A stretch of DNA of 64,000 nt, from positions 1,061,501-1,125,500 of the forward strand of contig NZ_CP092183.1 in NCBI RefSeq assembly GCF_023499255.1. The letters run 5' to 3'. The position numbers and the translations under genes are program-made. The DNA is from Couchioplanes caeruleus. GTDB taxonomy: Bacteria > Actinomycetota > Actinomycetes > Mycobacteriales > Micromonosporaceae. Shown piece after piece: positions 42,195 through 49,922 of this stretch. Each line of letters begins with the position of its first letter. Position 1 is the first letter of the stretch. The notes under the pieces were generated by a model, which was not told the origin of the DNA, did no database searches, and worked only from the letters and a program-made list of their open reading frames with translations.

Positions 42195-43336
42195 GACCTC
42201 ACATGTTCGGCAGGGGCTCGGGTGCTACCGACTTTTTTCTGCGACGGGTTCGCGAGGGTAGCAAGCACCGGCGCGAGCGGCCGTTCCACGAACCGGTGCA
42301 CCAGCCAGGCGACCGTCAGCAGGACGGCGACCGCACCCGTGATCAGGACCGGGGCGGGCAGGCCGGTGTGGGCGTACGCGGTGCGGATCAGGCTGTATCC
42401 GATGCGCTGGTGCAGCAGGTAGAACGGGTACGTGAGCGCGCCGGCGGTGGCGAGCCAGCGCCAGGTGAGGCGGTCGGTGTATCCGAGGGCTATGGCCAGC
42501 AGCACCCCGTACGCGATGGTCAGCAGGAGGTAGGCCGGCCAGGCCGGGACCGCGAAGCCGGGTTTGAGGTCGAGGACGCGCACGTGGACCCGTTGCAGGC
42601 TGACCAGCCAGCAGCCGGCCAGCAGCAGGCCGAGGCGGCGGTCGGGGCCGAAGCGGCGCATCAGCGACATGGTCACGCCGGCGATGAAGTACGGCGCGAA
42701 GTCCGGCATCACCAGGTCGGTCACCAGCGAGCGCGGATGGGCGGGGATGACGACGGCGGCGACGAGCCACCAGGTGGCGAACGTGGCGACGCGCTTGCGG
42801 GACAGCCCGGCGCCGACGAGGCAGGCGAACAGCAGGTAGAACCGGATCTCGCACCAGAGCGTCCAGTACACGGTGTCGACCAGGGGCGTGTTGAGCGGCT
42901 CGGCGAGCATGGTGAGGTTGATGAGGACGTCACCGATGGACGGCTGCCCGCTCACGGGTACCCCGTAGGTCACCGGCAGCGCGGTCACCACGGCGGCGGT
43001 GAGCAGTACGCCGACCCAGAACGCCGGGTAGAGGCGTACGGCGCGGGAGACGGCGAAGCTTCGCACGGTCCGGCCCCACCCGCTGGTGGCGATGACGAAG
43101 CCGCTGATCAGGAAGAACACCTCGACGCCGAGGAACCCGTAGATCAGCACCGGCGCCACGTCCGGCAGGAAGTGCTTCGGTGGCCGTACGCCGTCCAGCC
43201 GCCACGAGTCGCCGAAGTGGTAGCCGGCCACGCCCAGCGCGCAGATCAGCCGCAGGCCGTCCAGGGCGTACATGCGCCCGGTCCGGGCCGGGGCTGCCGG
43301 TCGGGCGGCCGTGCGGGTGTCGGTAACCGTGGTCAT
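42191..43336 (-). CDS. Acyltransferase 3 (OafA/YrhL) family membrane protein
   Basis: A 381-residue integral membrane O-acyltransferase with about ten helices. The N-terminal ALDGLRLICALGVAGYHFG, then FFLISGFVI, and SRAVRLYPAFWVG are family motifs. Such enzymes acylate sugars, wall polymers or natural products. ATG at 43336 follows AGGAGGCGGCG. It overlaps the ECF sigma gene downstream, so the sigma factor may be part of the same operon. Confidence 0.9.
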   Translation of the reverse strand: MTTVTDTRTAARPAAPARTGRMYALDGLRLICALGVAGYHFGDSWRLDGVRPPKHFLPDVAPVLIYGFLGVEVFFLISGFVIATSGWGRTVRSFAVSRAVRLYPAFWVGVLLTAAVVTALPVTYGVPVSGQPSIGDVLINLTMLAEPLNTPLVDTVYWTLWCEIRFYLLFACLVGAGLSRKRVATFATWWLVAAVVIPAHPRSLVTDLVMPDFAPYFIAGVTMSLMRRFGPDRRLGLLLAGCWLVSLQRVHVRVLDLKPGFAVPAWPAYLLLTIAYGVLLAIALGYTDRLTWRWLATAGALTYPFYLLHQRIGYSLIRTAYAHTGLPAPVLITGAVAVLLTVAWLVHRFVERPLAPVLATLANPSQKKVGSTRAPAEHVRS

Positions 43337-43354
43337 CGCCGCCTCCTGCAGGTG

Positions 43355-43377
43355 CCGGATGCGGGGGTCGCATCCGG
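43355..43377. terminator. Hairpin after the DUF2087 gene
   Basis: A 9-bp perfect stem (CCGGATGCG at 43355-43363 with 43369-43377) and a five-base loop lie 30 bases past the minus-strand DUF2087 stop and before the acyltransferase start. Confidence 0.6.
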
Positions 43378-43406
43378 GACCTACATGTGCGGCACCGGGG
43401 TGATCG

Positions 43407-43961
43407 TTACAGCCGGGAGCGGCCGGGCCCGTAGGTGGTGCCCGCTCGGTCGCGTTCGAGCCAGCCGGTGTCGACGAGCATCCGGCGTACGGCCGCCACG
43501 TCGTCGGTGACCTCGGCCAGCCGCTTGTTGATCTCGTCCTCGTCGTACAGGCCGTCGAGGGCGAGGAACCGGGACAGCAGCTCGCCGAGGAGTTCGTACC
43601 GGTCGCTCAGCGTCGGCGGCATGCTGGTCAGCCGGCCGTGCGAGAAGTTGCCGCGGAGCTGCGGATATTCGCCGAGCAGAGCGGCGATGGGCTGCGCCCG
43701 CTCGACCGCGGCGGCCGCCTCGCGCAGACCCTCGAGCCGGGCCCGGTAGAACCCGTTGCCCGAGCCGACGGCCACCCCCAGCGCAACGAGCCGGGCGCAC
43801 GCGTCCCCGACCTTGGGCAGCGGCAGGTCCAGCCGGTAGCTCAGCTCGCCGAGGCTGGCGCCGTTCCCGCCGCAGCGGACCAGCTCGGCCAGGGCCAGCA
43901 GCCGGGTCTCGCCGGAGAGCTGGGTGAGGACGTCGGCGGCGCGGGCGGCTTCCAGAGACAT
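43407..43961 (-). CDS. ArsR-like regulator with DUF2087 domain
   Basis: A 184-residue protein. An N-terminal winged-helix region (VLTQLSGETRLLALAELVRC, then ASLGELSYRLDLPLPKVG) is followed by a DUF2087 domain (SRFLALDGLYDEDEINKRLA, RRMLVDTGWLERDRAGTTYG). Proteins of this layout are transcriptional regulators. ATG at 43961 gives MSLEAARAADVLTQL; the longer frame is not protein-like. It is divergent from the M6 protease gene and could regulate it. Confidence 0.8.
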   Translation of the reverse strand: MSLEAARAADVLTQLSGETRLLALAELVRCGGNGASLGELSYRLDLPLPKVGDACARLVALGVAVGSGNGFYRARLEGLREAAAAVERAQPIAALLGEYPQLRGNFSHGRLTSMPPTLSDRYELLGELLSRFLALDGLYDEDEINKRLAEVTDDVAAVRRMLVDTGWLERDRAGTTYGPGRSRL

Positions 43962-44085
43962 CCCGTCACCGTACGAACGCCGCCCCGGGTGCGCACCCCA
44001 TTTCGGTGGCGCCCGGCCCGATTGATCCGGGTCACTCGGCATGCCAGGATCGATCGACTGTCCTCTATCGATGGGTGGCGCGGCG

Positions 44086-46116
44086 ATGACGGTACGGCGT
44101 TCGGCCTCGATGATCTGCGCAATGCTGCTGGCGGTGACCGGAGCCGTGGCGACCCCGGCGCAGGCGGCTCCCGCCCCGCCCGGGCCGGACACTCCGTGGC
44201 GGATGCGCCATTGGCCGCAGACGCAGCCCTGGCAGCGCGACCAGCCCGCGCCCGGAAGAGGCGCGATGCAGCCGGTCGACCCGCAGAACTACGAGCTGCC
44301 GGACACCATGACCTGGGACGACTACCGGCCGGTTCCGCGTACGGACTGGGCTGATCCCGCAACCCCCGGCTCGGTCCGCAACTTCCAGGGCGCGCTGGTG
44401 CTCGTCGACTTCCCGAACCAGCCGTTCGTCGTGACGCAGCCGGCGAACTCCACCATCTACGGCAACCCGTTCTCCGTGCACGACCTGGCGCGTTCCGACG
44501 TACCCGGCTTCTATCGCGACTTCCTGAACCGGCCCGGCGAGCTGAACCGGGGCCACACCATCCACGAATACTGGATGGAGGATTCCGGCGGCCGCTACGG
44601 CATCGAGCTGAGCGCTTTCGGGGTCTATCAAATGCCGTCCAAGGGCCACGAGTACGGCATCGAGAACTCGATGCAGCGCGGTCGCGGCTGCCCCGCCGGG
44701 GACACCTGTGGCCGGGATCTGCGCACCGATGCGCGGGCCGCCTGGATCGCGGACGTCGGCGAGCCCGTGGCCGACCGGTACGACTTCGTCTTCTTCCTCG
44801 CCGCGGGGCAGGACGAGTCGTCCACGTGGCAGGAATTCGGGGAGATGAAGTTCCCCGGCAAGGACGCGGTGAGCGACGCGTTCGGGCCGCCGGACGATGC
44901 GCTGCCCAATTGGAACGCGACCCGGTACGTCGACTGGACGTCGTGGCAGGCCTCGTCGAACATCTGGCCCAACGCCGCCAACGGGAGCTCGCTGCAGGCC
45001 GAGAGCTCGGGCATGTCGACGTACGCACACGAGTTCAGCCACATCCTCGGCGTCGGCGACAACTACAACAATCCGTACTCCGTCCCGCCGCGCCGCGATT
45101 ACAGCGGGCCGTGGGAAATGCTCAGCCGGGGCACGTTCAACGGGCCCGGCGGTCCGCACAGCCGGTGGCTCATTCCCGCGACTGCCGGGGCGTCCATGGG
45201 CGCCCAGCACATGCTGCGCAACAAACTGAAGCTCGGCATCGTCGATGACGCGTCCGTGCTGCGCCTTTCCCGCAGCGCGCTGGCCGCGTCCGGGGTCGTG
45301 GTCACCCGGGTGACAGCCCGCGAGGTCGAGCCGGGGAAGCGCGGCATCTCCGGCATCAACGTGACCCTGGACGGCGGGGACGCGAGCCCGGCCTGCGACG
45401 CCGCGACCGATCCGTACTGCGACGGCGGCGGGTACGACAACTACACGCTCGAGGTGGTCGACCGGATGGGCTTCGACTCGTTCACGCCCGATTCCGGCGT
45501 GCTGCTGGCGAAGACCAAGAACGAGGACGCCGCACCGTTCATCTGGACCATCGACGCCAACCCGCAGGACATCGACAAGGTGGATTTCGTACGGCCGGAC
45601 GGCACCCCGCAGAAGATGACCGTCGGCGATTACCGGCAGCTGTCCGACGCCCTGTTCCACGCCGGCACCGATTCGGGCAGCGAGGACGAGTACGCCGACA
45701 CCGCGAACCGGCTCCACTTCTACGTGCTCGATCCGCACCGGGACGCGTCCGGCGTGCTCTCGTACACGGTGGCCGTACGGTCGCTGGACGGCGCGGGCCC
45801 GCAGCCCCGCGGCGTCGCGGTCGCACCCACCGCGGCCGTCGTGCCGTCCTCGGGCTGGGCGCGGTGCCGTGTGCCGGTCCGCAACACCGGCGGCGCGGCC
45901 ACCGACGTGTACCGCGTCTCCGCCGCGCCGGCCGCCGGCTGGACGGCCTGGCTGCCGAAGGAGATCACCGAGGTGTCGGCCGGGCGGACCAAGGCCGTGG
46001 ATGTGTACGTCGAACGGGACGGCGCGGGACGTCGGGGCACGAAGGTCCCGGTCACCGTCACGTCGGAGAGTGACCCGGCCGTGACCGCCACCGCCGCCTG
46101 CCGCATCCTGGGGTAG
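44086..46116 (+). CDS. Secreted M6-like zinc metalloprotease
   Basis: A 676-residue exported protease. A signal peptide (MTVRRSASMICAMLLAV, cleavage near PAQA) precedes the catalytic domain. The zinc site is HEFSHILGVGD near residue 316. ALVLVDFPNQPFV is typical of immune-inhibitor-A/M6 proteins. The C-terminus (residues 585-676) is a beta domain resembling an alpha-galactosidase NEW3 type (VRNTGGAATDVYRVS). ATG 44086 is preferred over 44041 because it opens the signal peptide. Confidence 0.87.
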   Translation: MTVRRSASMICAMLLAVTGAVATPAQAAPAPPGPDTPWRMRHWPQTQPWQRDQPAPGRGAMQPVDPQNYELPDTMTWDDYRPVPRTDWADPATPGSVRNFQGALVLVDFPNQPFVVTQPANSTIYGNPFSVHDLARSDVPGFYRDFLNRPGELNRGHTIHEYWMEDSGGRYGIELSAFGVYQMPSKGHEYGIENSMQRGRGCPAGDTCGRDLRTDARAAWIADVGEPVADRYDFVFFLAAGQDESSTWQEFGEMKFPGKDAVSDAFGPPDDALPNWNATRYVDWTSWQASSNIWPNAANGSSLQAESSGMSTYAHEFSHILGVGDNYNNPYSVPPRRDYSGPWEMLSRGTFNGPGGPHSRWLIPATAGASMGAQHMLRNKLKLGIVDDASVLRLSRSALAASGVVVTRVTAREVEPGKRGISGINVTLDGGDASPACDAATDPYCDGGGYDNYTLEVVDRMGFDSFTPDSGVLLAKTKNEDAAPFIWTIDANPQDIDKVDFVRPDGTPQKMTVGDYRQLSDALFHAGTDSGSEDEYADTANRLHFYVLDPHRDASGVLSYTVAVRSLDGAGPQPRGVAVAPTAAVVPSSGWARCRVPVRNTGGAATDVYRVSAAPAAGWTAWLPKEITEVSAGRTKAVDVYVERDGAGRRGTKVPVTVTSESDPAVTATAACRILG

Positions 46117-46176
46117 TGGCCGAAAAAATCTGATCTCGAGTGCACACCCGGGGGCCCGGCGCACGTCCTACTGGGT

Positions 46177-46695
46177 GTGACCTTCGAGCAGTTCGCGGTG
46201 GCCCGGCTCCCGAGCCTGCTGCGGTACGCGGTCGTCCTCACCGGCGACCGCGACCTCGCGCAGGACGTCGTCCAGGAGGTTCTGGCGAGGGCCCAGGTGA
46301 AATGGCGGCGGATCAGCGATGCCGACTCACCCGAGGCGTACGTGCGCCGGATGGTGCTCAACGAGTACCTGTCCTGGCGGCGTAGCTGGGCGGTGCGCAA
46401 CGTGCACGCGGTGGGGGAACGGCTCGTCGACATCGACGACGCGCGGGGCGGGGTGAACGACCCGGCCCAGGGTGTCGTGGAGGCCGACGCGCTGTGGAAC
46501 CGGCTGGCCACGCTGGGCCGCAAGCAGCGGGCGGTGCTGGTGCTGCGGTACTACGAGCAGCTGGACGACGAGGCGATCGCCGACCTGGTCGGCTGTTCGC
46601 CGGCGACCGTCCGCAGCCATGCCTCGAGGGCGCTGAAGACGCTCCGGCTGTCGCCGGAGTTCGCGCACAGGATTCACGCCAAGGAGGCGTCGTGA
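46177..46695 (+). CDS. SigE-family ECF sigma factor
   Basis: A 172-residue sigma factor of the actinobacterial SigE-like (SCO SigE family) group. Region 2 includes LLRYAVVLTGDRDLAQDVVQ and SPEAYVRRMVLNEYLSWRR. Region 4 includes LGRKQRAVLVLRYYEQLDDE and IADLVGCSPATVRSHASRAL. GTG 46177 has no good ribosome binding site and may be leaderless. It overlaps the next gene by GTGA, whose AAGGAGG lies inside this gene. Confidence 0.9.
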   Translation: MTFEQFAVARLPSLLRYAVVLTGDRDLAQDVVQEVLARAQVKWRRISDADSPEAYVRRMVLNEYLSWRRSWAVRNVHAVGERLVDIDDARGGVNDPAQGVVEADALWNRLATLGRKQRAVLVLRYYEQLDDEAIADLVGCSPATVRSHASRALKTLRLSPEFAHRIHAKEAS

Positions 46696-47378
46696 TCGAC
46701 AATGAGGACCGGCTTCGCGAAGCCTTCGAGAGCCACGAGCACCTGGCTCCCGACGCGGAGCAGGTGTACGCCCGCGTGCAGGAGCTGTCCCGGTCCTACC
46801 TGTGGCGCCGTCGAGGCCTGCAGGTCGCCGGTGGCACCGTGCTCGGCGCCGGGCTGGTCGCCGGGGTGCTGAACCTGCCGTCGATCCTGCCCGCCGGCCC
46901 GGGCGGCAACGACGGGGCCATGGTGGCGCCGGCCGCCGCGCCGGTCACGCCGTCGCCGTCCCCGTCGCTCGCGCCGCGCAAGCCGGAGGCGCCGACCGCG
47001 CCGAACCCGATGGAGAAGAACCGCAAGCAGTACGACGCCTACTTCAACGCCGGCTACGACTATGACGACGCCGTGAAGCTGGCCAAGAAATGGAAGTTGA
47101 AGTCGGACGACGACCACATCGATGCCGTGAAGGTGCGCGCCGGGCAGTGGCTGCTCGACGGCAAGAAGCTGCCGGTCCGGCCCAGCAACAACCCGGACTC
47201 CGCGGACGTCACCACCCCGAAGGAAGAGCAGCAGGTCAACGCGTTCTTCCGCGCGGGTTACGACTACGACGACGCCGCGCGGCTGGCCAAGATGTGGAAG
47301 AAGGCCACGCCGTACGAGGCGAAGATCGCGGGCGGGAAGAAGATCCTGGCCGGGGAGAGCCTGCCGTTCCAGCCGTGA
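46692..47378 (+). CDS. Membrane protein with a duplicated YDYDDA domain, ECF partner
   Basis: A 228-residue protein coupled to the sigma gene. One membrane helix (about residues 44-60) is followed by a Pro/Ser linker and two copies of a roughly 50-residue unit. Copy 1 (about 113-163) has AGYDYDDAVKLAKKWK, then RAGQWLLDGKKLPVRP. Copy 2 (about 177-228) has AGYDYDDAARLAKMWK, then AGGKKILAGESLPFQP. I do not recognise the domain. By position it should control the sigma factor, with the repeats sensing something outside the membrane. Confidence 0.78.
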   Translation: MIDNEDRLREAFESHEHLAPDAEQVYARVQELSRSYLWRRRGLQVAGGTVLGAGLVAGVLNLPSILPAGPGGNDGAMVAPAAAPVTPSPSPSLAPRKPEAPTAPNPMEKNRKQYDAYFNAGYDYDDAVKLAKKWKLKSDDDHIDAVKVRAGQWLLDGKKLPVRPSNNPDSADVTTPKEEQQVNAFFRAGYDYDDAARLAKMWKKATPYEAKIAGGKKILAGESLPFQP

Positions 47379-48457
47379 CCCCCCGTCTGCTCCGGCGTAC
47401 CGGATTCGAGATCGAGCTGATGGCCCCGCCGGGCCTCAGCCGGCGCACCCTGGCCGTGGACCTGGCCGCCCGCTGCGGCGGCCGGGTCCACCCGGTGTGG
47501 CATCACGACAGCGAACCGTCCCTGGTCCCGGGCCTGGGCCGGTTCCTGCACCTCACCCAGGGTTTCGAGGTACGCCGGGCGGACGGCTCGCTGCTGTGCA
47601 CGCTGGTCGACGACGTGACGCTGCTCGCCGACCTCGACCCGCGGGCTCCCGCGGCGCCCGGCTGGTTCCGCATCCTCACCGACGACCGGCGGTTGCTGCA
47701 CCTGCTCGCCGCGCACAGCGATCCCGGCGGCACGCTGGGGGCCGCGCTCGACGGGGCGGCGCAGCTGTGGGGCACGAAGGTGCAACGGCACGACGACGAC
47801 GTGTACGTGCTCGAGGACCCGGGCGGGGCGACGATCGCCCTGGCCGCGCGGCAGGGCGCGGGGCGGGAACGGCCGTGCGAGATTGTGACGCCGCCGCTCA
47901 CCCGCGACCACGGCGCGGCGCTGGAGGAGCTCCTCGGCCCCGCCCGTGAGCTGGGCTTCACCGTGCCGCGCGAGGCGGCCGTGCACCTGCACCTCGACGG
48001 GGCGCCCTTCCGCGAGGCGGACGCGCTGGCCAACGTCGTACGGCTCTTCGCGTTCTGGCGTGAGCCGCTGCGTACCCTGCTGCAGACCAACCCGGCGTGC
48101 CGCCGGCTCGCGCCGCTGCCGGAGCCGCTCGTCGAGGCGGTGCGCGGCGTCCCCTCGTACGAGGATCTGCAGAAGGCGGCCGCCGAGGGCGAGCTGACGA
48201 AGTTCTACGACGTCAACCTCACCCAGCTGCTCACCGACACCCCGCGACGCGACACCGTCGAGATCCGCATCCTGCCGGGCGCCGTCGAGACCGCCGACGT
48301 CCTGCACCGTGCGGCGCTGGTGGAGCTGCTGCTCGACCGCTGCCTGCAGCCCGAGCCGTTCCCCGAGGCGCCGGCGGATCCGCAGGTCGCCCTGGAGGCG
48401 CTGCTCCAGGTGGCGGCCGGCGTGCTCGCCGACCGCTCGGAGACCGTCAGCCCCTGA
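47375..48457 (+). CDS. Amidoligase-family protein
   Basis: A 360-residue protein that resembles the putative amidoligase family (ATP-grasp-related/COOH-NH2 ligase fold). It has the N-terminal TGFEIELMAPPG, EIVTPPLTRDH, VHLHLDGAPF and DTVEIRILPGAVE. Such enzymes are thought to make amide or peptide bonds on small substrates. GTG 47375 overlaps the upstream stop by GTGA. Its 3' end overlaps the convergent methyltransferase gene by 11 bases. Membership rests on motif recall, so it is moderately sure. Confidence 0.75.
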   Translation: MTPRLLRRTGFEIELMAPPGLSRRTLAVDLAARCGGRVHPVWHHDSEPSLVPGLGRFLHLTQGFEVRRADGSLLCTLVDDVTLLADLDPRAPAAPGWFRILTDDRRLLHLLAAHSDPGGTLGAALDGAAQLWGTKVQRHDDDVYVLEDPGGATIALAARQGAGRERPCEIVTPPLTRDHGAALEELLGPARELGFTVPREAAVHLHLDGAPFREADALANVVRLFAFWREPLRTLLQTNPACRRLAPLPEPLVEAVRGVPSYEDLQKAAAEGELTKFYDVNLTQLLTDTPRRDTVEIRILPGAVETADVLHRAALVELLLDRCLQPEPFPEAPADPQVALEALLQVAAGVLADRSETVSP

Positions 48458-49052
48458 CGCGGAAGACGTCCAGGACGAACCACTCGTCCTCGTGGCGGAC
48501 GAGGCGGTCCAGCTCCGGTCGCCCGGCCAGCGCCTGGTGCACGTTGAAGCCGTCGTAGTTGCCGCCGTCCTGCCGGTCCCGGAAGTGCACCGCGACCAGG
48601 TCGCCGCCCGGCTCGAGCCGCTGGATCAGCCCGTCGAGCAGGGCCGTCAGGTCGTCGCCGGACAGGTAGTAGAGCAGGTCGCCGATCACGACCAGGTCGA
48701 ACGTGTCCTCGGGCAGGTCCGCGGGCAGCATCGCGGTCGCCACCCGTACGTTCGCCAGGTCGTGGTTCACCTCGGCGGCCTGCTGCACCGCCGATTCGAC
48801 GCAGTCGACCGCCAGCACCTCGTCGCAGCGCTCGGCGAGCATCCGGGTGAGCAAACCGATCGAGCAGCCCGGCTCGTAGCAGCGCCGGTACCGCTCGCGG
48901 GGCAGGCTCGCCATGGTGACCGCGTACTTGCGCTGGTCGTGCCACTTCGTCGCGACGTCCCAGGGGTCGTCCTTGGCGAGGTACAGGTTGACGAAGTGGT
49001 CCTCGGAGATCGACGCCTGGGGCGGCTGGGCATCACCCTGTGCTCGTGTCAC
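48447..49052 (-). CDS. NodS-like SAM-dependent methyltransferase
   Basis: A 201-residue methyltransferase. YLAKDDPWDVATKWHDQRKY, then CYEPGCSIGLLTRMLAERCD (SAM loop) and FDLVVIGDLLYYLSG, fit the NodS/SAM methyltransferase group. GTG at 49052 overlaps the upstream stop by GTGA. NodS enzymes N-methylate sugar amines, but the substrate here is open. It is paired with the YrdC-like gene. Confidence 0.85.
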   Translation of the reverse strand: MTRAQGDAQPPQASISEDHFVNLYLAKDDPWDVATKWHDQRKYAVTMASLPRERYRRCYEPGCSIGLLTRMLAERCDEVLAVDCVESAVQQAAEVNHDLANVRVATAMLPADLPEDTFDLVVIGDLLYYLSGDDLTALLDGLIQRLEPGGDLVAVHFRDRQDGGNYDGFNVHQALAGRPELDRLVRHEDEWFVLDVFRVRG

Positions 49053-49858
49053 CCGGTGATTCTGCCGCAGCCCCGTCCGGTGGGGTGCACGTAGGTGCGC
49101 AAGGGCAGCCGGTGCCGGGCCGACGCGGCCAGCTCGACCGTGTGGCCGTGCCGGGCGGCGATGTCGCGTACGTCGTCCACGTGCAGTGACCCGTGGCGTT
49201 CCACCGTCAGGACGCCCGGCGCGCCATGGAAGGACGCGAGCGTCACCGACATCGGCAGGTGCCGGGGGTGCAGAGCGCGGGCGGCCTGCTCGTCGGCATG
49301 GGCGAGCACGGTGAAGTCGTCCAGGTGGGCGAAGTCGGCGGCGATCCCGACGGCCGTCCAGTGCGCCGGCTCCTCGTCGCGGCCGGTGAGGTGCCGGGAG
49401 CGGTTGGCCGACGTGATGTACAGGTGGTCCGTGCCCAGCTCGTCCATCGCCTCGGCGAAGAAGGCGTTGGACGGGCAGCGGGTGCCGGGGACGACGACCT
49501 GCGAAGTGGCCGCCTGGGTCAGGTGCGGCGGCAACGTGCCGGCCGCGGGACCCCGGAAGCCGATCGGGCCCAGCGCGGTCAGCTCGGCCATCAGCGCGTG
49601 CAGGGCCGCGGTGTCGGCGCCGGGCGGCAGGCGCTGCCAGTCGAACATCAGGCTCAGCCGTTCCGGCGTCGTGGTGACGCTGCCGACCTGGTCGGCGGGG
49701 CGGCCCTTGGCGTGGTTCACCCGCCGCAGCGAGTCCGGCGAGGGCTCGGCCACGAGGGCGTAGAAGTTGCCGAAGGCGGTGGCGATCATGGCGCCCGCGG
49801 CGATCCGGCGGGCTGCCTCGGCGCGGTCGCCGGGGCGGTCGATACGCAGGTGTCTCAC
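49049..49858 (-). CDS. Divergent YrdC/Sua5-domain protein
   Basis: A 269-residue YrdC-fold protein. It keeps AKGRPADQ and YITSANRSRHLTG, which bind ATP and threonine/bicarbonate in TsaC/Sua5. The usual PTDTVYGL is changed to ATAFGNFYAL. TsaC makes threonylcarbamoyl-AMP for tRNA t6A. The changed entry motif and the coupling to a methyltransferase suggest a specialised paralogue rather than the housekeeping enzyme. The stop overlaps the methyltransferase start. Confidence 0.8.
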   Translation of the reverse strand: MRHLRIDRPGDRAEAARRIAAGAMIATAFGNFYALVAEPSPDSLRRVNHAKGRPADQVGSVTTTPERLSLMFDWQRLPPGADTAALHALMAELTALGPIGFRGPAAGTLPPHLTQAATSQVVVPGTRCPSNAFFAEAMDELGTDHLYITSANRSRHLTGRDEEPAHWTAVGIAADFAHLDDFTVLAHADEQAARALHPRHLPMSVTLASFHGAPGVLTVERHGSLHVDDVRDIAARHGHTVELAASARHRLPLRTYVHPTGRGCGRITG

Positions 49859-49922
49859 CGGTGGTCACCGTACGGGCCGGGGCCCCGGAGCCGCCGGTGT
49901 GCCGCTCAGCCGAACGGGCAGT

